Positions 35,842 to 48,697 of a stretch of DNA of 64,000 nucleotides are shown one piece after another. The notes below the pieces were generated by a model. That model saw only the letters and a program-made list of their open reading frames with translations, searched no databases and was not told where the DNA came from. Origin of the DNA: Atopsyche davidsoni (Eukaryota; Arthropoda; Insecta; Trichoptera; Hydrobiosidae). Every line of letters begins with the position of its first letter. Positions within the stretch are counted from its first letter, which is position 1. Position numbers and translations under genes: made by a program. The stretch covers positions 1,550,001 to 1,614,000 of the forward strand of contig JAILWY010000015.1 in NCBI GenBank assembly GCA_022113835.1, in the 5' to 3' direction.

Positions 35842-38800
35842 CTAGTCCCATTCCTCTTCATCTACTCCTTCCATGTTGTCTTGCTCGAGCTTAAGGTTCA
35901 CTTCTACCCTTGAAGCCAGAGACTTTTGGATCTGTAAAAAATCACAAATATAAGAATTATGCAAGTGAACAAAATTTAATAAGTATTACATATTACTTGC
36001 TATGCTGTTAATGTCCCTATAATCACTTTCTTTCAATCGGTACCTCATCCTGCTTCATCTTGGTGACCCCCGACATGTCTGCATTCCACCCCAGACGGTT
36101 GTAGGGCTGGTTGGCCGGGTTGATCGGACACTTGCCAGTTGGAGTCTGCGCCGAGGGAGCCTGGGGTGTGGGGTTTGTAGACTCGGACACTGAAAGTACA
36201 GCAATCAGATATATCAATACCATTAAAGTACAGTAAAGTGCAGTAAGTTTCTAAGTCAACCAGAATCTAACATACGGAAATTAACACGGAAATGTAAATT
36301 TTTATATTCCATTTGGTATTTTTAGGAGACACCAGATATCAATCTGTCTTCCTTATAGCTAAAATAACTTTGTAAATAATTTTTATGCATATGTATTTTA
36401 TTCTCTGTATAGTATATTGAAACCTGGAATATTGTTGTTTTAAATAAATATAACAGATGATAAATTTACTAGTGAGATTCTAATAAAATGACTATTTGAC
36501 AATGTGCAAACCTTAAATTATCTTTATGGTTATACAAGTCTAGCCTTATAAACAGATAGTGAGTTGGGATGAATGAATCAGTTGATAACTTACGAGTATC
36601 CATGCCTGGGGGCTTGAGGGAGAGGCGCTGAGGAGCGCGATCCACTCCATTGAACCACTCCTCGGCCGTCAGAGTCGGCTCCCAGTTCACCCGAGTCGGC
36701 GGGAATAAATCGTCTTGGAACAGCTCGCTCTGAAATATTACAATAATCAAATAATACATGAATTGTATTGTTGAAAGTTTACAGAATTCATTATTTATAT
36801 AAAGATGTGTCTCGACAGATATCATTTATTTTTTATCCAAGTGTTTTTCTGTAAAATAGACTAAATGAATTGGTGATGAAGCTCCAATCTCACCTTGATC
36901 CTGGGCACAGTGAAGCTGAGAGGTTCAATGGTGGCGTTGGTCAGCCGCAGCGCCTTGGCAAACTCCACACGCTCCACAGCGCAGTGCTGCTTGGTCAGGA
37001 AAGACAGCCCTTGGTGCAAGGAGGGGCAGCGGTGGTGCGACAGGGCGCACAGATGAGGTGGCTCGTTTGTCACTTCAAAGCAGTAGATCGTGGAATCACC
37101 CTGAAGAAGTATATACAAATCATATATATAACAGATCAAACTGCCTAATATTGATCTGGATGAAAAAAATCAAACCTTTTATTTGATTTGATGATTATGA
37201 AACTTAAACTTATTGGATATGCATATAAAATAAAAAAAATAACAAATTTTAAACTTTAGAGATACATTTTTCAACAAGCTTACCCTTCCAGTGAGGAATA
37301 GAGTGGAACTGTCCTCATCATAGAACGGAATCAGAATGGCAGGTGACACATCCAAACCGATGGTGTTCAAGGGAGCCGAGAGGTCGGTGGCTAGGAATAC
37401 CATGATCTGTCGCTCCGACACTCTGAAAAAATAAATAATGGTTTAGGCATTAATAAAAACATAATAATTTATACTTAATAATTTTTTCTTTACTTATTTA
37501 TATATAATTTTTTATTTAAAATTAGCAATCCCACAAGATGGTAGTCATCTTTTTCAGATTATTAAAAGTATTTATATATGTATTTACATCATGATTTAAC
37601 TATTCTACTAACTTGTCGAATCCGGTGACTACAATGTGAGATCCGTTGAGGGTCCAAACAACCCTGGCTCCTCGGCTTCCGACTGGTCCTTTGCCTTCCC
37701 TGATGGGCATGTCCGACTGTCTGGGCTTGTACACCTAGTACAACAAAGGGTTTCAAGGTCATACAAACAATCACAAGAGCAATGACTACAAATGTTCAAA
37801 TGCCTTCCAATGCTGCCTAACTAAAAAAATCAGTAACTTCTTGATTAATCATACTCTGTATCGTAAGATTGACACTTGAGTTGCACTGAAAAATATTTCT
37901 CTGAATACATATATCTTTTCATACAATCTATATGACATAATTGAGATTTGTCAAATAACCCACCCTGATGAGGCCGTCCTTGCTGACAGTGGCCAGGAAC
38001 ACTCCGCAGGGAGACCAGGCCAACGCGAAGATCTGGTCTTTGTGGCCCTGCAGCACGAGGCGTGCGGTGGGGCCAGTGAGATCCCACAACTTGATGGACA
38101 GATCGTGAGCCGCAGTGGCTACTACGTCACGCGCTGTCGGGTGGAAGCGCAGCAAGTACAGCTTGTCGGAGTGCGCAGGGATGGAGCGCGCTGGCTCGTT
38201 TGTTGGCTCCGTCAGACCTGAAAATAGCAACATTATTAGACCAATTTATCTACATTTTCCAAAATCACATTAAAAACATACCCATTATAATATTATTTTT
38301 CCCTTACCGCCTTCTGGGATGACCCACTCGCGCACAATGCCATCATCACAGGCAACAAGCAGGCGAGCATTGTTAAACGGGTCCCACTGCCAGTCACACA
38401 GCGCGTTAGGGTGTAGCAAAGCAGGAGTGACCCCGTCTGGGAGACGACCCGCAGCTCGCAGCTCCAGGACGGCCACACGCCCGCCGCCACCCCCCAGGGG
38501 TACGGCTACACGAAGAGGGTTGGCTGGAACAAAACCATTTAAACTTGAACCACAGTTTCAATAACCAAGTACCGAAATAAATTCTACAGTATACATGCTA
38601 ATTATAAGAGGTATAATGTAAGAGGTTTGTTCCGATAAAGACTATCCTAGTGATATTAATATTGATTTTGTCAAAGACTCAAACCATTAGTGTATGTAAT
38701 AACAATATATATTTTTGAGGTTGAGTTCTTTCCTTTTATGAAGGTCCTACAAAGTGAATGAAAATCAACTTAATGAATATAATATTTAAAAGAAAATAAT

Positions 38801-41800
38801 TATACCATGGAAGCCATCGCATTCTCCAGATATTTGCCTGCTGACATTCTTGATGTTTTCAATCTGCGTGGACTTGTGGCCAGGCGTTCCCTTCAGGTGA
38901 CGGAACTTGGACACCCGCCCTGTAATCATACACATAATTATAGATATATTTAGACATCCTCAAACTTATTAAGTGAACAATTCAACATAGATAATATATA
39001 ACGTACCAAATACAGTTGAAGTTCTCTTGGTGGAGGGGTTGGGAACTGAGGCTCGCTTGTCTTCCGGCTCAGGACTGCGACGAGACTTCAGGGAATCTCT
39101 GCGTCTGAAATGAAAATATATTTATAACCAAAAATCGATACAGGGGGGAAAGTCCAGCACCCTGCAGCATTCATTTAATGCTCACACTTACTCCATGATT
39201 GCGTGTGAGCGTGTGCTAACCTCTAAACTGTGAGACAATTAAAGGTAGTATAAATTGTGACATCCATTGACTCAATATAAACCTGATAATAATCAATAAT
39301 AGAACTTTTAGAAGTCCTATGGTATTTTTTTTTTTAATCTTCAGTCAATAAACTAAGATAATCTGACTATCTGGACTCTAACAACTATACTCTATAAAAT
39401 TAGGAAGTATTTAGAGTCACTTGCGGCTAGGAAGGGTTTCACTTACCTTAGGGGAGTGGGAGAGGCCTGGTTGACCTCGGCGGCAGCAGCGTTGGCTGCG
39501 ATCATGGCCGTGGATGCACTTTCCTGGACACTGACGCTGCGGTTTTCATACAACCGGCGGCGCTCAGCTATGCTGCAGCGCTGGGCATTGCGTTCGAACT
39601 TGCCTCCTGCGTCATCAAACGCATCTTCTGACACCACCGTATCTGGGGTTTCTTTGGAATTAGATCTGGAAGAAAAAATAATAGATGTGTTATGAATAAT
39701 ATGTGTGTTGTCTTATCATCTGAAAAGTAGAAACTACATATGCCTTTCAACTATGGAAAAATATTTTTAGTATTTCTTAAGCAAAAAGAAATGTATATCT
39801 CTTTTTAAAATTGGGTTATATATTTAATTGACAGGTAAGTAACTTACTTGACTTCGAACATTTTCCTTCTCTCTGCAGTGCTGGGAGTCTTTGGTTTATA
39901 TCCCGAATCTGAAGAGTTGGCATCTTCTTCGATGCTAGAGTCTGACTTGCCATTTGTGTACTCTCCGTCTACAAAGAACATATCAACTTATAAACGCAGT
40001 TAGTAAAAAAGACATAAATGCTGTATAATCATAAAATAAACAATAGTTTTTGTTGGAAACCGTCCAATCGTTGGCAACAAACTAAACAGGAATCAAACCG
40101 TATTGTGCGCACAACAGACTATGATGGCATGAATAGTGGTGGTGAGTTGTGCAATACCTTTAACAGGGGTAGCCTCGGCATCGCTTGTGGGTGACGCCTT
40201 GTCTCCGCCGGCAAAAGCATCAGGGTTGGGAACTTCTTTAGGGATGACATTAACCACTTAAAACAGGATGTTAGAATGAATGATGCGGTTAAATGACAAC
40301 ATAAAACAAGCGAGTGTTAAAAAAAATGCAGTCGGATGGAGTAAAAAAGCCAAATTTCATGCAAACATGGTATTTTTTTAATTATTGAGCTGACATATAT
40401 AAAAAAATTGTCAGAAATATTTAAAATTCACAACAAAAATGCAGAAATACAGGGAAAAACAGATATCCGAAATGCGCTCTTTTATTCTACCGATTTTGAA
40501 GTTAAAACCACAATAACAAGTCAGGAATAAAAAAATAGAAAATGATTTATAATGAGCAATGATGAAAATAGGTTAGTTTGCAAGCACTCACAAGCACGGT
40601 GTGATAAAAAAATACCTTTGACAGGGCTCCTCAATTTGACGGGTGAAGTGACCTCCTTGGCGGGAGAAGAACTGCCGTTGTCCTGAGGCGTCGTAGCATC
40701 TGGAAAGTCTTGGGAGCTACCCTGAGAGCCGGGCGCAGCTGGGACGTTGAAGACCCGGTCGAAAGAAAACTCTTGGCTGCCTTGCGAGGACGAGAACGGC
40801 TTGGGCCCCAGGCGTGGCTATTAAACATAATTTAAAATTTAGGATAAAATTATAATGTTGAATATTATCAATGTTGCCCTTTGGATGAGAGTGAACTTGG
40901 AAAAATAACATAGGGGTAAAATGCAAAAATAATTTTATTATTTATTATTTTATATTGACTTGTCATCTAATAAAATTTACAATAAAGATAAATCACTGTA
41001 ATCGTGATAAATTGTGTATGAATGATTTTTTATCAATAGGGAAATAGCAGTTGATTCAACCCGTGTGACATATTTGACAGCTTGTTAACTATTGTATTCA
41101 TTGATGGATCTTTCGGAAACCGGGCGTAAGGAAGATAGTGTGATGTATTTATTACTCACCAATGACAACTCACCTTCAAAAACTCACCATGCAAACACAA
41201 GTAAAAAATAAACAAAAACAACAATCAATATAAGTATATTTGCAAACACAACAAAACAAAAGAAATAAGAAAGCACAAAAAAACATCTGCTCTTCCATAC
41301 CTTGTAGCCACTTGCTGCTACCTGCGCCGAGGTGCGCGGCCTCGCCACCGGCCTGGGAACTCCGTTCACCACATTCACGTTGCTGTATGCCTCCTCGCCG
41401 GCTCCGGCTTCTGATATGGAAGCCCTGGGCATTGGTTTCGGTGGAATAACACCGCTACCATTCATTACTTCCATTGAGAAACCATTTGATCTATGATCAT
41501 GTCCATTCTCATTGTTGACTTCAGCATCCTCTGTGTTGTTTTCATTTAAAATAGAATCCTGATCACTTTCAGGCACATCACTGCAGTCAATCTGGTCAAA
41601 ATTGCATGGTTTCACCAATTCTTGGGGAATATCTCTCTCTGGGTTCTTTTCGGGAAGCTCAATACGCTTGGATGTCTTCTCTTCTTGCTTCGGAGGCTTC
41701 TCCATGCCCTTGATCAAGTCCTTAACATTGACAAAATCAATTCTTGACGCCTGCTCTGAGTCCTTGACTATATCAGGCTGTTCAGTCGGAGGTTGAACTT

Positions 41801-44800
41801 TAGGCTGTGGCTTTATGAGGGCTGTAGGAGGGGAGTTAATGGACTTGTTGGATTTTTGAGCCGGCTCCGCCATGGTCTCCAGCTGCTTCACGTACTGAGC
41901 AAGTGAGCCACGATGAACCTAAAAACCATTCATAAACAAATCAAAATATAACCCTTTAAAATAATTACATATACTTGAAATTTCTTTTATGAAATAAATT
42001 ATAATAAATCTTATTTGTAGATTTAAAAAAATCTGAAAGATGAAAGAAATTTATGCAATGAGTGTATAAAAAATTTGAATATACAGAAACAATGATCAAT
42101 TATTTGTTTAACGCTCATCGTTCTTTATCTACATTTGTTTAAACATACTTCATTTACATTGGCTTCGGTTGCAAAATCATAGAAAATACATAGATTATTA
42201 AAAACTAATGGCATCGCTTGAAAAGTAGAAACACAATTTACTATTAAATTTTAATTGATTAATACTAAGACGCATATTAATTGTGTACACTAATACTGTA
42301 ATAAAAAATGGGTGCAGCCCAATATACTATCTATTCTCAATAAGCTTATATTAATTAGCTCGATATATTAATTTAAAATACACTTGAACTAGGCTTAATA
42401 GATATTATATATTATTTAGTTCTTGCCAATAAAAAAGGTTAAACCGTCGAATGCCCAATTATATTTAGAGATTAGTAAAAAATTAAAGACACCAACTATA
42501 CCAAATAATAGAAAATTATTCAAAGTTTATTTTACACCAGTGCAATGAAACTCAATCAACCCTCAATTTTTTTATCATACAATAGAGAGTGCATATTGAA
42601 AATATTTACAAAACAAAAAAAAAAACAAAAAAAAAACACTTACCTGAATAAAAAAAATCAATAAACACACAACACTCCTGTGCAGAATATATATAACACT
42701 GATTGTATGTAAAACACCAAAATAAAATAAACAACACCAAAAAGAAAACAAATCATATGCCAAATCTACGCGCCTCCCGCGACTGAAGTGGGGAGTGTAA
42801 CAATAATAATTCCATTTCGCATAAATTACATAATATAAAAAGCCGAGATTACCAAAATATGTTTCTGGCACAAAAGGTTAATTTTCTCTACTGCTGTACA
42901 TAATTAAGTGCATTAAACGATTCACTATACATCAATTATAACTTTATCCATAGATATTAAAAATAAAAGTAAAAAATCATAATTAAATCTATAAAAATGA
43001 CCATGCAGTAAGCTATATTTATTTTTAAAAAATAACCTAAAAAGGGGGAAAAATTCTGCCGTGAAAATATCTGACCTATCAGACATCAAATTTTATCAAT
43101 TACTACCATAGTTGCATCAGAGTAAATGTTTTTAATCATACGGTTAAACATTGAACCTAGTATGCACTTCTGTGATAGTAATAAATATGAAAAAACTTTT
43201 GTCCGGCCATTGGTTACTTTTTTGTTGCTTAATAACATAATAGCAATTATACATTGTGTAAAAATTTCCAAGTGTGATATTTAGTAAAAAAAATCCAATT
43301 AGTGGGCACAATTATTGTTTCACTCTAAAACACAATAAGTGGCGTTAGAAAAAGTAGTGCAGAAATAAAAAATTAGACATCCTCTATTATTTTCTCTTGA
43401 TCCTACTGTCAAAATCAACTCTTGACCCTGCTTATTTATGTGTGAAATGAAAGTTTAATATTCCATACCTTCTCCGAGTTCTCGGGCCCTCTCTTGGCAG
43501 GGTCCAGTGACATCTTGGGCACGGGGTGGTCCAGCCCCTTCAGCCACATGGTGGAGTTGGTGTGCGTCACAAACCCGGGAGTATCCGGGTAAAGGTCAGC
43601 GTGATAGTCTCTGTAAGTCTGAAACCAAAAGTCTTCATTCAAATACACACATTTCTACTTTAAATAAATAGTATGACCTCTTTGCTCTATAAAATCATCA
43701 AGATTCATGCAACTTTATAAATATAATAGTAATTCTTAATTATTCAAATCAGCTGTCCAAAATATTGAAATATATTCAATGGTACCTTGCGGGGGACTTG
43801 ATACATGATGGGGATGACCATGCTGGAGGTGAGCTGCAGGACTCGGTTCACCTCTCCTTCCATCACACGCAGAGCTCGCTTCGGCACAAGGCAGGCTCCC
43901 TTGGTTTGTTCTCCTGTTAAAAAATAATCCGAATTAAACAATTGTATTTTAAAATCAGTTAATAAATGAGAGTATTTCTACCAGAAATTTTGGTTATAAA
44001 AAAGTCGAGTACGAGCAGGACATGTAGGATATTTATAAATTACTTTTCAAAGTACTGCATTTGCAACTTCCAATCAGTATTGGTTGTTAACATTAAAATT
44101 GTGTAATAAGATTCTTGAAATCCCTGGACTGCACTTACACCAGTCTCTGAATTTTATGACGGGTCTGCTAAGACGCAAAATAATAGATTTTTTTATATAG
44201 TAGAAATAGTAAGATTAATTAAGAATATTTTAATTTGATTAAAAATAAATATTTACTGACCTGAATGTCGGATGCCTTCAATGAGGTACGGCTCTCTGTC
44301 AGACACCTCCATGTAGGCGATGGTGGTGTCTCCCTTGCCAGCCAGGAAGAGCATGCACGTGTCGGGGTCGTACAGTGGCATGAGCACACCCGTAGAGCAG
44401 TCTAGCTCTAGAGTCTTCTCCGGGGAAGATAGGTTGCGTACGTCGCGGATTATCACCTGACGAAGACGGGCTGCATCAAAGCCTGCAATACAAAAATATT
44501 ATAACGATTAGTCTATTTATTCACAATCAAATATATTTATTTGGGTAAGGGATGTAAGGGATATCACCATCTCTAATCACCACCCTTAAGATTATTAAAT
44601 AACTAATTTTAATTATTGGTTTCTCTTCTTGCTTAAGTATAGCGCTTCACACACGTATCAACAAATTGACGCCTTGTTCAACAAATTTAACAATGGTGTA
44701 GCCATATAACAGTGAATATCGACAAAATCTCACAAAAACTATTACTACCTGGTTATGGGTACACCATTGTTCAATTTGTTGATACGTGTGTGGAGCGCTT

Positions 44801-46832
44801 ATAGACAATCATCCACATATTTGTTGAATATCAGTCATTTAACAGCACGGCAATAATAAGAAGTATTTCTCACCCGTGGTAAGGATCCTCTCTTGATCTC
44901 CAAGCCAAACAATCCGACTGTCCTTAATGCTCTGGTGGCTGTTTGCGGAGGAGACAATGGGAGTGGCAGCACGTGGATCCACAATGCGCACCTTTTTGTC
45001 CTTGCAGGAGGTGGCCAACAGCCGCCCGTCCCGTCTCCACGATGCAGATTGGATCACATCGCCATGATCATTATTGCCTAAAAAATAAAACCAATCAAAA
45101 TTAATCACACATTTAGAAGAGGTTGCATTTAAAAAGCCACAATTTCTATATGACTTACAGAAAGTCTCTTGTTGCGTGATGAGGTCCCACAGTGACAGCA
45201 CAGTTGCTGAAGTCACATGGAGCAGACCGTCAGCTGAGGGGTTGAAACCGACGGTTTCCACGCGCCGCTGCCTTTGAGACAACACGCACTCGGCATTAGT
45301 CATGGATTCTGTCAGTCCAGCTGGGGGTATGTGCCACAGCTTCACCTGGAATCACCAAATTAACTTATTAAACCAATGCCCATCTTCAAGAATTTTTTTT
45401 TTTTAAATTCACTTGTTGTTTTATATGAAAACAGTTTATCTAAGACACATTGTAAAAAGGAAACATTTGAATAACAACTTTGGTTTAAAGAAAAAAATTA
45501 CAAACTTTTTATTATAGTAGTTATAACTGCTGTTAAATAAAATCTCTAAGACAGAAAACCTAAAGAAGGTTAGCAAAATGTATATTTAAATCTATTTTAA
45601 AAGGGCTTTAAATCACACTATTCAGTAATAGCTTCTAACCCAATTATGTAAATACTCGAGCCTGACTACAAGTAAATGTGCTTAGTACGAGCCGTTAAAA
45701 TGTTAAACGGTACATCATGGCCTATGTCATATCTACAGTACCGTTTGTTTACCTTATATTATTTAAATTATTTCCTTCTCATTATCATCATTCAATTTAA
45801 AAAAAAAAACTATTCAATTAGATTAAAGAAAATAGGAGTCTAGAATGTTGTACCAATTTGCCTACAATAGGTTCAAGTGGACCCATACTTTGAAATATAG
45901 GCCTCACGATTGAGTATTCACCACAAGGTCCCTACAGTTACTTCTTATCAGTGTGATAATAGACGGGACCAATTTTAATGGCGCAATTTATAACAGATTG
46001 CACCTATCTTTGTAAGGTATAACTTTGATATTCACATTCAGATTATGGGAGTTTACAATCTGAGTAAGCAATTAAACTCATAAATGATTAATTGGGCATT
46101 ATAAACTGCATAGATTAGATATTGTATACGCAAAATAATCACAAGAATATTATGCATCATGATAAATTAACTTTTGAAATAAAAATGGTATTAAAATAAT
46201 GAAATACGTATTTTTAATCACATGGAAACTTTTTTTACAAGAATTTAATATGGATCACACGTCTGTAAGCAATCATCGCGTAATTGTCTGTCTCTGCTAG
46301 TAGATTTTTTAAAAAAAGCAGCTACAGCCTTAGCATGTAGAAAAATGCATTATAGACTTTTCTGAAAGCCTATAATTACAAACTTCAACTGAATAAGAAT
46401 GTGCCACAAAGCCATTCCTAACAAATCCAAAAAAATTATAATCTAACAAAAGCGTCTATATAGTTCAAGGTGAAACATTGCTGATAATCAGTTAGGTATA
46501 CCAAGGCAAATACATAGGCTTACCAGGCAGTCCTGAGATCCAGTGGCGAGAAGTCCATCGTGAAACGGAGAAAATTCCATGTCCGTGATGGTGTCAGAAT
46601 GAGCATGCAGCAGTGGCATGATCTTGCTCTTTCTCCCGCAGTCGTCGAGCGGCAGCACTGCAAGACTCGATCCGACGTGTTCCCAATTGAAGGCCATGAC
46701 ACTTGCCGAAGCGCAGATATTATTGCCATAAGTTTGGTAAGAGCCCACGCAGATGTCCCTGATGCATGCCTCTGGCTTGGGCACGATCGGAGTGGCATTT
46801 TTGTACTTAGAAGCCTTGAAACGCCAGGCCAT
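35842..46832 (-). CDS. pod1: Coronin-7 / Pod1, tandem WD40 coronin (21 exons, complete)
   Basis: Exons (high to low): 46524-46832, 45159-45345, 44874-45077, 44261-44482, 43786-43913, 43469-43618, 41301-41918, 40616-40817, 40158-40256, 39848-39968, 39447-39665, 39007-39104, 38806-38919, 38308-38523, 37964-38217, 37613-37734, 37284-37422, 36894-37100, 36594-36729, 36044-36189, 35842-35931. Every junction is GT-AG, phases agree, and they sum to 1326 codons plus TAG. The start context AACAAAATGG is good. Residues 1-400 form the first coronin unit (WD strands VKLWHIP, LSLWDL, VRIVDPR). About 401-852 is a polar linker rich in P, S, E and K. From 853 the second unit starts with the coronin signature RVSKFRH, then VREWVIP, IKLWDL, IRVYKPR. 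The tail ends EGVDEEEWD, like the acidic end of human CORO7, which is implicated in Arp2/3 regulation. Family role: actin and microtubule regulation (fly Pod1, axon guidance) and Golgi export (mammalian CRN7). It is longer than human CORO7 (925 aa), mostly in the linker. The exon model is read by eye without transcripts. Confidence 0.95.
41055..41130. repeat. MITE arm related to 28889-29045, inside a coronin-7 intron
   Basis: TTCAACCCGTGTGACATATT, TGACAGCTTGTTAACT and GAAACCGGGCG match the right arm of the 28889 element and lie in intron 7 (40818-41300). Confidence 0.5.
44636..44806. repeat. MITE with ~30-65 bp inverted termini in a coronin-7 intron
   Basis: AGCGCTTCACACACGTATCA continues ACAAATTGA and is mirrored by TCAATTTGTTGATACGTGTG then TGGAGCGCT. 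Inner CAATGGTGTA blocks also pair. It sits in the intron between exons 3 and 4 (44483-44873). Confidence 0.75.
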
Positions 46833-48697
46833 TTTGTTGTCGTATCAAAAAATTCAGTCCCTACTTTTGCAGTTTGAGTCTTTTCTTCTTTTTTCTCTCC
46901 GTGGTTGTTGAGTTTAATCACATATGATTAGGAATGTTTGATGTAAATTCCTAAAAAGCAAAATGCAAGGGTTCAATGTGTTTAAGCGCATTTTTTAAAG
47001 ATAAATTCACTTTAGAAAAACGATTGAATCCAATGAAATAAAAATATTTGTTTTTCAGATATAAGGTAAAATATTTTATTTACACTGTATTAACACTCAA
47101 TAAAAAAATATGTGTGCGGCTGGCAAAATTTGCAAGCTGTACTTTTTTTTAGGAAAATTAGGGTATTTCTTGTAAGACATTGTTGAGAATGTGAGCAAAG
47201 CATTAAACTAGGGTCGTTTTGTATTTGCAGTAATAAAATGAAGGGGTAATGAGTCATCACTGTCATTCAGTGCATAATTTAATAAAATAGAATTTAGTAA
47301 ATTTTTAGCATTTTTAAAAGCACTTTCTTGGTGTAATATAAAGTTTGTCTAATTTATAATTATTGATAATATTGAAGTTCCAAAATCTAACATATTTTTT
47401 TATAAAATCTGAGTAATGAGAACTGTTAAAACATCAGCGCAAGTATAATATATTTCACGAATTTACATTAAACCGTAACTCAGTGTTTTTCTGTTTTTAA
47501 AAAGAAATATTAATTAATTGAGTGAATAAATTATTTTTCATGTTCAGCAATGCATACAAAATTATCTTATAAAAATTCGCATTTTTACACATTATTATCG
47601 TTCATCGCTTATACCATAATTGGATAATTCACACAAATAGCGCATTTATAAATAAACTATATTGATTATTTTCAAAATATAAAAATATATATCGGAATCC
47701 TTGGCGGGTGACGTATACTACACGACTTATCTGGAGAAATAAGTGCATCACTTTAAACAATAATTGATGTAAACTGAACGGCTCAATCACACAAAAATTA
47801 ATTAACCAACGCAAATGCACCACAAAACCACTGCAAATTAATTTGCACAGCCAACGTTTGGATAAAATAATAACAATAAAATGTCTGGATTTACACCTCA
47901 AAGCTGATGCTTTCCTAGCGCCACGCGTGAATTATCATCCGCGGTCGGGTCAGGGAGGGCAGAACCGCGTCGCGCCGCTCGGAAGCACTTGTCTTTTGCA
48001 TTTGAAGATGAGACGAAATCAAATCACGCCCACTGTTGTGACGGCCATTTGTCAAAACAGCGTCGGCATTTGACAACTGCAGGGCCGCCGACGAGATCAA
48101 GGCTTTTGCATTCAATCCGTTTCAGCACGCTCTCCTTATTCTCTATGGTGCACATCTATTAAAAAAAAAAAAAAAAACGACCTTACACTAATATAATAAA
48201 TATTATTTTCTCCCAATTATAAAATCTTTAAAATATGTAGAGAATAATAAAAAAAAAATAAAGAATTACGTCGTAATATGAAAAGAAAAAGATCAGTAAT
48301 TATTTTCACATTTACAAATCTTATTTTTTTACGTGCGTCGTATTGGTGAATCTACGAACGCTTCGTTGTTAAACTGTATTTTTGAAGCTAGCAATACCAA
48401 ATGTCAAATTTGCAATGAAAGTTGTGTATATGGTTCGTGATTGACAAAAATGTCAAATTAAAAGAGTTTTGTTTTTTGAACGAATACAACCTTAACATTA
48501 ACTCCAGGTAGATTTTGACTGCGCCCTTGTTAAAACTATTTTGTTGCGCGTCTGCTGTGCTTCCCCGCTCATTAGTCGTGAAACAAAAGTTAATGAAAGT
48601 GTCATTAGTAAAATTGATTTCACTTTCGTTCTTTCGAGTGAAGCGAAACACCCGTCACTCTCCGTAATTTGTGTTTCAAATTTTTCAGATTCCTGTT
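46833..48697. promoter_or_regulatory. Head-to-head intergenic region, coronin-7 (-) and Rab30 (+), likely shared promoter region
   Basis: 1.87 kb separates the two start codons. On the minus strand a good acceptor (TTTTGCTTTTTAG, AG at 46951-46952) implies a 5' UTR intron of coronin-7 with leader 46833-46950. On the plus strand an acceptor ending at 48688 implies a Rab30 leader intron. A GC-rich core lies at about 47925-48110 (several CGCG steps and a facing pair TTTGTCAAA / TTTGACAA at about 48050-48075), between otherwise AT-rich flanks. It is a reasonable place for the transcription starts of one or both genes. Start sites are not visible directly, and no open frame here looks like a gene. 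Confidence 0.5.

Noticed and set aside
40631..40828. Other-frame and antisense frames across coronin-7 exons (also 36861-37148, 46520-46921, 63007-63228)
   Set aside because: Shadows of verified coding exons.
42575..42871. 98-codon minus-strand frame within coronin-7 intron 6, ending near a GTAAGT
   Set aside because: Hydrophobic and AT-driven, no coronin similarity, and including it is not needed for consistent phases. Treated as intron.
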